NCBI GenBank assembly: GCA_050250395.1
Contig: JBFWOQ010000001.1
Location: 164,847 to 228,846 of the forward strand
Direction of reading: 5' to 3'
DNA: 64,000 nucleotides
DNA from: JAGPUQ01 sp050250395
Lineage (GTDB): Bacteria; Pseudomonadota; Gammaproteobacteria; Pseudomonadales; Porticoccaceae
Positions 25,785-34,146 of this stretch are shown here, one piece after another. A model generated the notes under the pieces. It was not told the DNA's origin and searched no databases. It worked only from the letters and a program-made list of their open reading frames with translations. Both the position numbers and the translations under genes were made by a program. Positions within the stretch are counted from its first letter, which is position 1; each line of letters starts with the position of its first letter.

Positions 25785-28382
25785 GTGCTAGCTGCCTATC
25801 GGAAACATGTCGAGGAACGCGCCGCCGAGGGCGTACCGCCCAAGCCCCTGAATCCGGAACAAACGGCGGCCCTGGTCGAACTCCTGAAGAACCCCCCGCC
25901 CGGGGAAGCGGATCTGCTGCTCGACCTGATCACCAACCGGGTGCCGCCGGGCGTGGACGCCGCCGCTTACGTCAAGGCCGGGTTCCTGTCGGCCATCGTC
26001 AAGGGCGAGGCGACATCGCCGCTGATCGACCGGCCTCACGCGATCCGTCTGCTCGGCATGATGCTGGGCGGCTACAACATCGCGGCCCTGGTGGACGCCC
26101 TCGACGACGCCGCGCTCGGGCCGGTAGCCGCCGCGGAACTCAAACACACGCTGCTGATGTTCGATGCCTTCCACGACGTCGTGGACAAGGCCCGCAAGGG
26201 CAATCCGCACGCGAGCGCGGTGCTCCAGTCCTGGGCCGATGCGGAATGGTTCCTCAAGCGCCCGGAAGTTCCCCAAAAACTCACCACCATCGTGTTCAAG
26301 GTCCCCGGCGAAACCAATACCGACGACCTGTCGCCCGCCCCCGATGCCTGGTCGCGGCCCGACATCCCGCTGCACGCCAAGGCCATGTACAAGATTCCCC
26401 GCGAGGGCGTGGAAAATGCCGAAGCGCAGATCCTGGAACTGAAGCAAAAAGGCTATCCGGTGGCCTTCGTGGGCGATGTGGTCGGCACCGGCTCCTCGCG
26501 CAAATCCGCGACCAACTCGGTGCTCTGGTACACGGGCGACGACCTGCCCGGCATACCCAACAAACGCGCCGGCGGCATCTGCATCGGTGGCAAGGTCGCG
26601 CCGATTTTCTTCAATACCATGGAGGACTCCGGCGCCCTGGTATTTGAAGCGCCCGTCGAAAAACTCGAAACCGGACAAGTGATCGACATTCTTCCCTACG
26701 AGGGGAAGATTCTCGATCAGGCGACCGGCGCGCTGCTGTCGGAATTCGAACTGCGCTCCGAGGTGCTGCTGGACGAAGTCCGCGCCGGTGGTCGCATCAA
26801 CCTGATCGTGGGTCGCGGCCTGACCCGGCGCGCCCGCGAAGCGCTGGGACTCGGCCCGACGACAGTGTTCCGCGCCCCGCAGCAGCCTGCCGATACCGGC
26901 AAGGGCTATACGCTCGCGCAAAAAATGGTCGGCCGCGCCTGCGGCGTGACCGGCGTGCGGCCGGGCGCCTATTGCGAGCCGCTGATGACCACCGTGGGCT
27001 CCCAGGACACCACCGGCCCCATGACCCGGGACGAGTTGCAGGATCTGGCCTGCCTCGGCTTCTCCGCCGATCTGGTGATGCAGTCCTTCTGCCACACGGC
27101 GGCCTACCCCAAGCCGGTGGATATCGAGACCCAGCACAGTCTGCCGGACTTCATCATGAATCGCGGCGGCGTGTCCCTGCGTCCGGGCGACGGCATCATC
27201 CACAGCTGGATCAACCGCATGCTGATGCCCGACACCGTGGGCACCGGCGGCGATTCCCACACCCGTTTCCCGATCGGGATTTCGTTCCCGGCCGGCTCCG
27301 GTCTGGTCGCCTTCGCCGCCGCCACCGGGGTGATGCCCCTGGATATGCCGGAGTCGGTGCTGGTCCGCTTCAAGGGGCAGATGCAGCCCGGAATCACCCT
27401 GCGGGATCTGGTCCACGCGATTCCCTACTACGCCATCCAGCAAGGTTTGCTGACCGTGGCCAAGCAGGGCAAGAAAAACATCTTCTCGGGCCGAGTGCTG
27501 GAAATCGAAGGCCTCGAAAACCTCACCGTCGAGCAGGCGTTCGAGTTGTCGGACGCCTCCGCCGAGCGCTCCGCCTCCGGCTGCACCATCCGCCTGAGCG
27601 AGGCGTCGATCGCGGAATATCTGCGCTCCAACATCACCATGCTGCGCTGGATGATCTCCGAAGGTTACGGCGATCCCCGCACTCTCGAGCGCCGCGCCCG
27701 CAAGATGGAAGCCTGGCTCGCGAAGCCGGAACTTCTGGCGGCGGACCCGGACGCCGAGTACAGCGCGGTGATCGACATCGATCTGAGTGAAATCCGCGAG
27801 CCCATCGTCTGCGCCCCCAACGATCCCGACGATGCGCGCCTGCTGTCGGAAGTAGCCGGCGACAAGGTCGATGAAGTCTTCATCGGTTCCTGCATGACCA
27901 ACATCGGGCATTTCCGCGCTGCCGGCAAACTGCTGGAACAGGTGAAACCCGGCGCACTGAAAACCCGCTTCTGGATCGTGCCGCCGACCCGCATGGACGA
28001 GCACACCCTGATGGAAGAGGGTTACTACAGCATCTTCGGTCGCGTCGGCGCGCGCACCGAGATGCCCGGCTGCTCCCTGTGCATGGGCAACCAGGCGCGC
28101 GTGGCACCGGGCACCACGGTGTTGTCGACCTCGACCCGGAACTTCCCCAATCGCCTGGGCGACGGGGCCAATGTCTACCTGACCTCGGCGGAACTGGCCG
28201 CCGTGGGCGGTATTCTCGGGCGCCTGCCGACGCGGGAGGAATATCTCGAGTACGCCGCCGACATCGGCAGCAAATCGAAGGAAATCTATCGCTACATGAA
28301 CTTCGATCAGATCGCTTCATTCCAGAAGGCGGCGGACGACGGCAAGCGCATTGCCGCCGAACTGATCATCGAAGTGGCCTGA
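25785..28382 (+). CDS. acnB: Aconitate hydratase B
   Basis: AcnB, 865 residues, interconverts citrate and isocitrate in the TCA cycle using a [4Fe-4S] cluster. The N-terminal HEAT-like domain begins VLAAYRKHVEERAAEGVPPK as in AcnB. Cluster cysteines lie in FIGSCMTNIGHF and PGCSLCMGNQARV; GTGGDSHTRFPIGISFPAGS is the substrate region. GTG 25785 aligns with the family start and has CAGGAG at 25771-25776. A strong intrinsic terminator follows at 28401-28431, so the gene is monocistronic. Confidence 0.97.
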   Translation: MLAAYRKHVEERAAEGVPPKPLNPEQTAALVELLKNPPPGEADLLLDLITNRVPPGVDAAAYVKAGFLSAIVKGEATSPLIDRPHAIRLLGMMLGGYNIAALVDALDDAALGPVAAAELKHTLLMFDAFHDVVDKARKGNPHASAVLQSWADAEWFLKRPEVPQKLTTIVFKVPGETNTDDLSPAPDAWSRPDIPLHAKAMYKIPREGVENAEAQILELKQKGYPVAFVGDVVGTGSSRKSATNSVLWYTGDDLPGIPNKRAGGICIGGKVAPIFFNTMEDSGALVFEAPVEKLETGQVIDILPYEGKILDQATGALLSEFELRSEVLLDEVRAGGRINLIVGRGLTRRAREALGLGPTTVFRAPQQPADTGKGYTLAQKMVGRACGVTGVRPGAYCEPLMTTVGSQDTTGPMTRDELQDLACLGFSADLVMQSFCHTAAYPKPVDIETQHSLPDFIMNRGGVSLRPGDGIIHSWINRMLMPDTVGTGGDSHTRFPIGISFPAGSGLVAFAAATGVMPLDMPESVLVRFKGQMQPGITLRDLVHAIPYYAIQQGLLTVAKQGKKNIFSGRVLEIEGLENLTVEQAFELSDASAERSASGCTIRLSEASIAEYLRSNITMLRWMISEGYGDPRTLERRARKMEAWLAKPELLAADPDAEYSAVIDIDLSEIREPIVCAPNDPDDARLLSEVAGDKVDEVFIGSCMTNIGHFRAAGKLLEQVKPGALKTRFWIVPPTRMDEHTLMEEGYYSIFGRVGARTEMPGCSLCMGNQARVAPGTTVLSTSTRNFPNRLGDGANVYLTSAELAAVGGILGRLPTREEYLEYAADIGSKSKEIYRYMNFDQIASFQKAADDGKRIAAELIIEVA

Positions 28383-28400
28383 GCAAAGCGACGGGCGACG

Positions 28401-28431
28401 GGCGGTTCCGGATCGGGACCGCCTTTTTTTT
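28401..28431 (+). terminator. Intrinsic terminator of acnB
   Basis: A 9-bp stem (28401-28409 with 28415-28423, one G-T wobble) closes a 5-nt loop and is followed by eight T residues. It lies 19 bases after the acnB stop and points in the acnB direction. Confidence 0.9.
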
Positions 28432-28474
28432 GCCCGCGATTATCACTGGAGACGCGGACGGTCCGCGCCGCGAC

Positions 28475-28924
28475 TCAAGGTCCGGAACGCGCCAGATAGC
28501 GATCCAGATGATTGGCGAACTGGCGTTTTTCCGACTCCGACAGGGGTGGTGGACCACCGCTGTGAATACCGCTCCCGCGCAGTTGATCCATGAGATCCCG
28601 CATCACCAACCGCGCCTTCACATTGGCGCTGGTATAGAGCTCGCCCCGGGGATTCAGCGCCGTGGCGCCCTTCTCGATCACCTCGTAGGCAAGGGGAATA
28701 TCGGCGGTAATCACCAGGTCCGCGGCGGCGACGCGCGCCACGATCTCGTTATCCGCGACATCGAATCCCGGCGCCACTGCAAGCGCCCGGATATTGGCCC
28801 GGGGAGGGGTCGGCAACAGCCGGTTGGCAACCAGCACCAGGGCCACACCGGTGCGTTCGGCGGCACGAAAGAGAATGTCGCGGATGACCTTGGGGCAGGC
28901 GTCCGCATCCACCCAGATGGTCAC
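28475..28924 (-). CDS. YaiI/YqxD family protein (DUF188)
   Basis: A 149-residue protein of the UPF0178/DUF188 family, a PIN-like fold. It starts VTIWVDADACPKVIRDILFR and continues ADLVITADIPLAYEVIEKGA, LNPRGELYTSANV and RQFANHLDRYLAR, the family's conserved blocks with acidic residues that could bind metal. GTG 28924 gives the normal length; the upstream frame to 29014 looks like leader. Biological role not established. Confidence 0.88.
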   Translation of the reverse strand: MTIWVDADACPKVIRDILFRAAERTGVALVLVANRLLPTPPRANIRALAVAPGFDVADNEIVARVAAADLVITADIPLAYEVIEKGATALNPRGELYTSANVKARLVMRDLMDQLRGSGIHSGGPPPLSESEKRQFANHLDRYLARSGP

Positions 28925-29028
28925 TTCGGACCCACGCACGGTCGAAGGAAGCCATTTCCGGACATCGTCCAGGCCACGGCCACGACCCAGGGAATGTATC
29001 GCGGCCGGCGGCAACAGCCCATCAGTTT

Positions 29029-29155
29029 GTTAACCAGCGCACAGTGTCACTGTGGCGTGGTTGCCCAACCGATGTGATCGCCCTAGGGTTGCGCCACACA
29101 GGCTAACCCCTCTCTGGGAGCAGCGGGAACCACGTTCTCGCTGCTCTTTCTTTTT
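29029..29155 (+). ncRNA. Candidate structured small RNA with own terminator
   Basis: Nested complementarity: an outer stem 29029-29035 with 29101-29107 (6 of 7 pairs) and an inner stem 29051-29057 with 29092-29098 (7 pairs, TGTGGCG/CGCCACA). Inside these, a hairpin 29059-29062/29067-29070 competes with 29066-29070/29087-29091. A 13-nt perfect dyad ACAGTGTCACTGT occupies 29041-29053. The strong terminator at 29118-29155 would end the transcript. No known RNA family or riboswitch is recognised. A weak promoter (TTGCCC, 17 nt, TAGGGT at 29061-29089) suggests the alternative of a much shorter RNA. Strand is inferred from the T-tract. Confidence 0.4.
29118..29155 (+). terminator. Strong orphan intrinsic terminator on + strand
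   Basis: A 13-bp stem (29118-29130 with 29134-29146, one G-T wobble) with a CAC loop is followed by TTTCTTTTT. No T-run exists on the opposite strand after the stem, so it works for + strand transcription only, and no + strand protein gene lies upstream after the acnB terminator. Confidence 0.85.
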
Positions 29156-29243
29156 ACTGAAAACATTTTGCCGGGAAAACTTTGTTCCCGAGGCTGGTAA
29201 CCCGGCACGCCTGGCGCGGAACCCGTGCCGCGGTCCGCACAGA

Positions 29244-30074
29244 TCAGGCCGCTGTCATGGATGCGCCGGAGCGCGGACGAGTCCGCTGCACATACCAGGT
29301 GCCACCCACCAGAACGCCGATCACCGTCAGATAAAACAGCAACTGCATGCCCGCCGGCTCGGCGTCGTAACCCACCAGGGTCGCGAGCACCTGGCCCAGC
29401 ACCGAATCGTTGGCAACCAGCCAGGAGGTGTCCCAGAGATAGCTCAGCGCGGGCAGGTAATCCGCCTGGATCAGGAACTTGGCGGCCTGGCCCGCCATAC
29501 CGGCCGCGAGCAGAATCAACAGCGCGGAAGACACTGCAAACAGATGTCGCGAGGGAATGGTCAACAATCCGCTGTAGAGCGCAAAGCCGACCAGCGCGCC
29601 CAGCACGAGTCCCGCGGCGGAACCGGCAAACATGGCGCCCGCCGTCGCCCCGCTCGCCGCGATGCCGTGCAGGAACAGCACCACTTCCGAGCCTTCGCGC
29701 AGTACTGCAAGTCCCACCAGCGCGGCCAGGATGCGGGGCGGCTTCTCACCGATGCGCACCGCTTCGCCGGCGCGCCCGGCGTCGCGCGCCAGTTCCTCGC
29801 CATGGCGCGACATCCACAGGATGTGGGCGCCGAGCATGACCACCACGGCGAGCAGGATCGCAGCGTTGAACAGCTCCTGGCCCATGCCCGCCGCCAGCTC
29901 GGCGATCCGCTCCGCACCCAGCGCCACCAGCACGGCGCCGACGATGCCGGCCCCGACTCCCAGGGTCACCAGGACGCCGCGCCCCCGCACCTCGCGGGTG
30001 GCGGCACACACAATTCCGATCACCAGGGCTGCTTCCAGCACCTCGCGAAAGACGATGATCAGCGCACTCAGCAC
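29244..30074 (-). CDS. FTR1/EfeU-family iron permease
   Basis: A 276-residue inner-membrane protein with about seven hydrophobic segments. The two REXXE iron-binding motifs are present: IIVFREVLEAALVIG at the start and LAVLREGSEVVLFLHG in the middle. FTR1 homologues carry iron across the membrane, often with an oxidase or periplasmic partner. It lies 18 bases after the cupredoxin-like gene, which is preceded by a Fur box, so both are probably induced by iron limitation. Confidence 0.9.
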   Translation of the reverse strand: MLSALIIVFREVLEAALVIGIVCAATREVRGRGVLVTLGVGAGIVGAVLVALGAERIAELAAGMGQELFNAAILLAVVVMLGAHILWMSRHGEELARDAGRAGEAVRIGEKPPRILAALVGLAVLREGSEVVLFLHGIAASGATAGAMFAGSAAGLVLGALVGFALYSGLLTIPSRHLFAVSSALLILLAAGMAGQAAKFLIQADYLPALSYLWDTSWLVANDSVLGQVLATLVGYDAEPAGMQLLFYLTVIGVLVGGTWYVQRTRPRSGASMTAA

Positions 30075-30092
30075 GATGGCGGCACCCGATCG

Positions 30093-30419
30093 CTATTCAA
30101 CGACGACCGCACCCTGTGCGGTGGCTTCATGAAACTCGCCGAAAAACTTGTAGGTGCCGGGCTTGAGCGGACCCACAAGGATCTTCGCGGTCTTGCCGCC
30201 GGCGATGACCTTCTCGCGATGCAGGTCGTGGCTTTCGAATTCTTCCGGGGTGGCGTCACGGTTCTCCACCACCAGCATCACCTTGGTGTCGGCAGGCACC
30301 TTCACCGTGGCGGGCTCGAAGCGGTGATCCTTGATGACCAGCGGGATTTCCGGCGTATCGGCCCAGACTTCCGGCACCAACAGCAGTGAGAGCAGCAGCA
30401 ATCCAAGGAGCTTAGGCAT
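30093..30419 (-). CDS. Periplasmic cupredoxin-like protein
   Basis: A 108-residue secreted protein. The signal peptide MPKLLGLLLLSLLLVPEVWA is followed by a small beta-sandwich: IPLVIKDHRFEPATVKVPAD, VMLVVENRDATPEEFESHDL and PGTYKFFGEFHEATAQG. Several His residues could bind metal, but the Cys of a classical type 1 copper site is absent. It resembles the cupredoxin_1/EfeO-N-like domains that accompany FTR1 permeases. ATG 30419 is chosen over an 8-codon longer start because the signal peptide begins there. First gene of a two-gene iron operon. Confidence 0.82.
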   Translation of the reverse strand: MPKLLGLLLLSLLLVPEVWADTPEIPLVIKDHRFEPATVKVPADTKVMLVVENRDATPEEFESHDLHREKVIAGGKTAKILVGPLKPGTYKFFGEFHEATAQGAVVVE

Positions 30420-30449
30420 GATTGTTCTCCGACCGTATTCCACTCAAAC

Positions 30450-30465
30450 GATAATGATTATTATC
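30450..30465 (-). promoter_or_regulatory. Fur box upstream of cupredoxin-FTR1 operon
   Basis: GATAATGATTATTATC closely matches the repeated hexamer of the Fur operator (GATAATGATAATCATTATC). It lies 31-46 bases upstream of the cupredoxin ATG, overlapping a possible minus-strand promoter (TTTACT, 17 nt, TATCGT). AT-rich sequence here contrasts with the GC-rich surroundings. Iron-dependent repression is inferred. Confidence 0.8.
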
Positions 30466-30550
30466 TGTAAAGTAAACCGCATCCCCGGACAGCGCGGCTT
30501 GCCGCCCGCCACAAGCAGGTCAAGTATCCGCTCAGCGTACACCGACGCCG

Positions 30551-31732
30551 CTACAACTCCACCCGAATCCGGTCGCGCATCGCCACCGCCTGCGCTTTGG
30601 CTTCGGCAATGGTATCGCCGCGCGCCAGGCAGACCCCCATGCGGCGCCGGCCCTCCACCGCGGGCTTGCCGAACAGCCGCACCTGGGTGTCCGGTGCGCT
30701 CAGCGCCGCCTCCAGGCCGGAAAATCGCACCTGGGTCGAAGTGCCCTCGACCAGCAGGGCCGCGGACGCGGCCGGCCCGTGCTGGGCGATATTGGGAATC
30801 GGCAGCCCCAGAATCGCCCGCACATGCAGGGCAAACTGGGACAAATCCTGGGAGATCAGCGTCACCATCCCGGTATCGTGGGGGCGCGGCGACACCTCGC
30901 TGAAAATCACCGTGTCGCCACGCACGAAGAACTCGACGCCGAACAGGCCCCAGCCGCCCAGGGCCTCGGTGACCCGCGCCGCCATGGCGCTGGCGCTCGC
31001 CAGCGCCGGCTCGGACATCGGCTGCGGCTGCCAGGACTCGCGGTAATCGCCATCCTCCTGGCGATGCCCGATGGGCGCGCAAAAACTGGTGCCGTCCCGA
31101 TGCCGTACCGTGAGCAGCGTGATTTCGTAATCGAAGGCGACAAAGCCCTCGACGATCACCCGCCCGGCGCCCGCGCGTCCACCGGCCTGGGCGTAGTCCC
31201 AGGCGGCGGCGACATCCGCCGGCGCGCGCACCAGACTCTGCCCCTTGCCCGACGAGCTCATGACCGGCTTGACCACGCAGGGCAGACCGATGGCGGCCAC
31301 CGCGGCATCGAACTCGGCGCGGCTATCGGCAAACCGGTAGGGCGAGGTCGGCAGACCCAGGGTTTCCGCCGCGAGCCGGCGGATGCCTTCGCGATTCATG
31401 GTCAGATGGGCGGCGCGCGCGCTGGGCACCACGGTGTAGCCCTCGTTCTCCAGCGCCAGCAGGGTATCGGTGGCAATGGCCTCGATTTCGGGGACGATGT
31501 AGTGGGGCCGTTCGCGCTCGATCACCGCACGCAGCGCGGCGCCGTCGAGCATCGACAGCACATGGGAGCGATCCGCCACCTGCATGGCGGGGGCATTGGC
31601 ATAGCGGTCGAGGGCGATCACCTCGCAACCCAGGCGTTGCAGTTCGATGGCGACCTCCTTGCCCAATTCGCCCGCGCCGCACAGCAGCACGCGCGTCGCC
31701 GTCGCCGAGAAGGGAGTACCCAGGGTCGTCAT
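30551..31732 (-). CDS. purT: Formate-dependent phosphoribosylglycinamide formyltransferase
   Basis: PurT, 393 residues, ATP-grasp enzyme forming formyl-GAR from GAR, formate and ATP in purine synthesis. The start MTTLGTPFSATATRVLLCGA with GELGKEVAIELQRLGCEV matches E. coli PurT; SARAAHLTMNREGIRRLAAE, VVKPVMSSSGKGQS and FFVRGDTVIFSEVSPRPHDT are ATP-grasp and metal blocks. I chose ATG 31732 (fifth codon of the longest frame) by alignment to E. coli. Divergent from trhP; a TATAAT at 31764-31769 on the minus strand is a likely -10. Confidence 0.95.
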   Translation of the reverse strand: MTTLGTPFSATATRVLLCGAGELGKEVAIELQRLGCEVIALDRYANAPAMQVADRSHVLSMLDGAALRAVIERERPHYIVPEIEAIATDTLLALENEGYTVVPSARAAHLTMNREGIRRLAAETLGLPTSPYRFADSRAEFDAAVAAIGLPCVVKPVMSSSGKGQSLVRAPADVAAAWDYAQAGGRAGAGRVIVEGFVAFDYEITLLTVRHRDGTSFCAPIGHRQEDGDYRESWQPQPMSEPALASASAMAARVTEALGGWGLFGVEFFVRGDTVIFSEVSPRPHDTGMVTLISQDLSQFALHVRAILGLPIPNIAQHGPAASAALLVEGTSTQVRFSGLEAALSAPDTQVRLFGKPAVEGRRRMGVCLARGDTIAEAKAQAVAMRDRIRVEL

Positions 31733-31837
31733 GCGCGCCGCCATGTGTTATCCGGAAGCCGGCATTATAAGAGGCGAACCGCCGTGCGGACCCGCGCCTG
31801 CTGGTAAAATGCCCAACCGCATCCCGCGACCCCGCCC

Positions 31838-33265
31838 ATGAAACCCGAACTGCTCTCGCCCGCCGGCAGCTACAAAAGCATGCGTTACGCCTTCGCCTAT
31901 GGCGCCGACGCCGTCTACGCCGGCCAGCCACGCTACAGCCTGCGCGTGCGCAACAACGAGTTCAACCACCTCGACATCATGGCGGAAGCGGTTGCCGAGG
32001 CCCATCGCGGCGGCAAGCAGTTCTATGTGGCGAGCAACATTTCGCCCCACAACGACAAGGTGCGCACCTACCTGCGGGACATGGAGCCGGTGATCGCCAT
32101 GGGTCCGGACGCCCTCATCATGTCCGATCCGGGGCTGATCATGCTGGTGCGCGAACGCTGGCCGGAGATGCCGATCCACCTGTCCGTGCAGGCCAACGCG
32201 GTCAACTACGCCACGGTGCGTTTCTGGCACCGGCAGGGCATCAGCCGGGTGATCCTGTCGCGCGAATTGTCGCTGGAGGAAATCGAAGAAATCCGCGACC
32301 AGTGCCCGCAGATGGAGCTGGAAGTCTTCGTCCACGGCGCGCTCTGCATCGCCTATTCCGGCCGCTGCCTGCTGTCGGGCTACATGAACCACCGCGACCC
32401 CAACCAGGGCGCCTGCACCAACGCCTGCCGCTGGAAATACCAGGCCCACGAAGCCACCCAGACCGAGACCGGCGATATCGTTCCGGTGCGGCCGGTCGGC
32501 GCCTGGAACCCCGCCGACGCGGCACCCCCGGAAGAGGAGGCAAGTCCGCTGGTGCTGCTCCAGGAAGCCAGCCGCCCGGGCGAACTGATGCCCGCCTACG
32601 AAGACGAGCACGGCACTTACATCATGAACTCCAAGGATCTGCGCGCCGTGCAGCATGTCCCGCGCATGGTGGAGATGGGCATCAAGTCCCTGAAAATCGA
32701 AGGCCGCACCAAGTCCCACTACTATGTCGCGCGCACCGCCCAGACCTACCGCCGCGCCATCGACGAGGCAGTCAACGGCGCGCCCTTCGACATGGGCCTG
32801 ATGCGCGAGCTCGACCACCTCGCCAACCGCGGCTACACCGAGGGCTTCTACCGGCGCCACGTCCCCGAGGCGTATCAGAACTACGACCAGGGCAACTCCG
32901 GCAATACCCAGCAACAGTTCGTGGGCGACATCGCCGAACTCGACGCCGACCGCGGCTGGATCACCATCGAGGTCAAGAACCGCTTCGCGACCGGCGATGT
33001 GCTGGAGTTGATCACCCCGGCGGGCAATCGCACCTTCACCCTGAATCACCTCGAAAACCTGCGCGGGGAAACCATTGCCGCCGCGCCCGGCAGCGGTCAC
33101 CGGGTGCGTTTTCCGCTCCCGGATGGCGGCTTCGGCGACGCCGGCGGCGAATTCGCCCTGCTGATGCGTCATCTCCCCGGCGCACCGTCCACGGCAGCCG
33201 GCCCCTCGGCTGCCGGACTCTCGGCTGCCGGACTCTCGTCTACCAGACCCTCGGCTACCAGGTAA
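31838..33265 (+). CDS. trhP: tRNA 5-hydroxyuridine modification protein, peptidase U32 family
   Basis: TrhP (YegQ), 475 residues, needed for 5-hydroxylation of U34 in tRNA. It starts PELLSPAGSYKSMRYAFAYG, then LSVQANAVNYATVRFWHRQG, the U32 signature EVFVHGALCIAYSGRCLLSG, and GACTNACRWKYQ with clustered cysteines likely to ligate an Fe-S cluster. The last 25 or so residues (PSTAAGPSAAGLSAAGLSST onward) are a low-complexity tail encoded by 15-bp tandem repeats and are not part of the conserved protein. A TAAAAT at 31804-31809 may be the -10. Confidence 0.92.
   Translation: MKPELLSPAGSYKSMRYAFAYGADAVYAGQPRYSLRVRNNEFNHLDIMAEAVAEAHRGGKQFYVASNISPHNDKVRTYLRDMEPVIAMGPDALIMSDPGLIMLVRERWPEMPIHLSVQANAVNYATVRFWHRQGISRVILSRELSLEEIEEIRDQCPQMELEVFVHGALCIAYSGRCLLSGYMNHRDPNQGACTNACRWKYQAHEATQTETGDIVPVRPVGAWNPADAAPPEEEASPLVLLQEASRPGELMPAYEDEHGTYIMNSKDLRAVQHVPRMVEMGIKSLKIEGRTKSHYYVARTAQTYRRAIDEAVNGAPFDMGLMRELDHLANRGYTEGFYRRHVPEAYQNYDQGNSGNTQQQFVGDIAELDADRGWITIEVKNRFATGDVLELITPAGNRTFTLNHLENLRGETIAAAPGSGHRVRFPLPDGGFGDAGGEFALLMRHLPGAPSTAAGPSAAGLSAAGLSSTRPSATR
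33190..33262 (+). repeat. 15-bp imperfect tandem repeat at 3' end of trhP
   Basis: About five units with period 15; those at 33205-33219 and 33220-33234 (CTCGGCTGCCGGACT) are identical and the outer ones diverged. Read in frame they give a Ser/Ala/Gly-rich pentapeptide repeat at the TrhP C-terminus. Confidence 0.85.
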
Positions 33266-33283
33266 GACGCAGGCCGCGGGCGG

Positions 33284-33991
33284 ATGAGCAAGCTGCTACT
33301 GATCCTGCTGGGGTTTGGCCTTTGGTACGGCTGGCGGCACCGCAACCGGTTCCGCGCGCTGACCCCGCAACAGCGCCGCACCCTGCTCTGGCGCAGCTTC
33401 TTCATCGGCTTGTTTGCGCTCACGTTGGCGCTCGCTCTCAGCGGCCGCGTCCACTGGCTTACGGCCGCCCTGGCTGCCCTGCCCCTGCTGGCGCGGACGC
33501 TGGTCACCACGGCGGCGCGGGCCTGGCCACTGCTGCGCTTGTGGAGTCGGACCGGCGGCCCCAGGGTCGCGCCCCGCTTTCGCACGCCGACCCTCGAAGT
33601 GCGCATCGATCTGGCGACCGGCGCCATCGACGGCACCGTGATCACCGGCCGGTTCGCGGGACAGGCGCTGCCCGCGCTGAGCCGCCAGCAACTGGAACAG
33701 TTGCGCGCCGAACTCGACCCGACGGATCGCAAATCGCTGCTGCTGTTGAACGCCTATATCGCCCGCCGCTTCGGTGGCCCAGGCGCCGCCGGGGCGCCGC
33801 CGCCCACCGCCGACCGACCCGATACCGATGAAGCCCTGCGCATCCTCGGCCTCGCTCCCGGCGCCAGCCGCGAGGAGATCGTTCAGGCCCACAAGCGGCT
33901 GATGCAGAAACTGCATCCGGATCGCGGCGGCAACGATTACCTCGCCGCCAAGGTCAACGCCGCCCGGGACGAGTTGCTGGGATCGCGCTGA
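33284..33991 (+). CDS. Membrane-anchored DnaJ-domain protein
   Basis: A 235-residue protein. Two N-terminal hydrophobic segments (LLLILLGFGLWYGW and about 45-75, FFIGLFALTLALAL with LTAALAALPLLA) anchor it in the inner membrane. A central soluble part is followed by a C-terminal J domain (about 180-235): EALRILGLAPGASREEIVQA and HKRLMQKLHPDRGGND with the HPD motif required to stimulate DnaK. It resembles small TIM14/DjlA-like J-proteins. It starts 19 bases after trhP and ends 78 bases before tRNA-Arg. Confidence 0.85.
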   Translation: MSKLLLILLGFGLWYGWRHRNRFRALTPQQRRTLLWRSFFIGLFALTLALALSGRVHWLTAALAALPLLARTLVTTAARAWPLLRLWSRTGGPRVAPRFRTPTLEVRIDLATGAIDGTVITGRFAGQALPALSRQQLEQLRAELDPTDRKSLLLLNAYIARRFGGPGAAGAPPPTADRPDTDEALRILGLAPGASREEIVQAHKRLMQKLHPDRGGNDYLAAKVNAARDELLGSR

Positions 33992-34043
33992 ACCGCGCCC
34001 GCCGCGCGCGCATTTGCCCAGGGCAGGTTGATCGAACCGCCCG

Positions 34044-34049
34044 TATAAT
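34044..34049 (+). promoter_or_regulatory. -10 element of tRNA-Arg
   Basis: A perfect TATAAT, followed by a GC-rich discriminator and the tRNA 21 bases later. No good -35 hexamer is seen 16-18 bases upstream (GGGCAG region). Confidence 0.6.
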
Positions 34050-34069
34050 GCGCGAGCCAATCTCGTCCC

Positions 34070-34146
34070 GTCCCGGTGGCACAGCTGGATAGCGCGGCCC
34101 CCTCCTAAGGGGCAGGTCGGAGGTTCGAATCCTCTCCGGGACGCCA
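34070..34146 (+). tRNA. tRNA-Arg (anticodon CCT)
   Basis: A 77-base tRNA with encoded CCA. The 7-bp acceptor pairs GTCCCGG with CCGGGAC; the anticodon stem GCCCC/GGGGC encloses loop CTCCTAA with anticodon CCT, reading the rare AGG codon. The T arm contains GGTTCGAATCC. It has its own -10 at 34044. A 10-bp tandem repeat begins right after the CCA, and the accessory BVMO cluster begins about 430 bases downstream. Confidence 0.95.

Larger units (their letters stand above)
28925..29243. other. 319-base intergenic region with structured-RNA candidate
   Basis: No protein gene is supported here. From the left it holds the leader of the YaiI-like gene, the nested inverted repeats of the RNA candidate (29029-29107), a strong + strand terminator (29118-29155) and about 90 bases after it with no clear signal. 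Both flanking genes are on the minus strand, so the + strand terminator belongs to neither. Confidence 0.7.

Noticed and set aside
29053..29064. Sigma54 promoter (TGGC...TTGC) in the RNA candidate region
   Set aside because: The distance between the GG and GC elements is 7 bases instead of the required 10.
29052..30389. Long + strand frame opposite the FTR1 and cupredoxin genes
   Set aside because: Its translation is His/Gln/Arg-rich low-complexity antisense of two clear minus-strand genes and it crosses the terminator hairpin.
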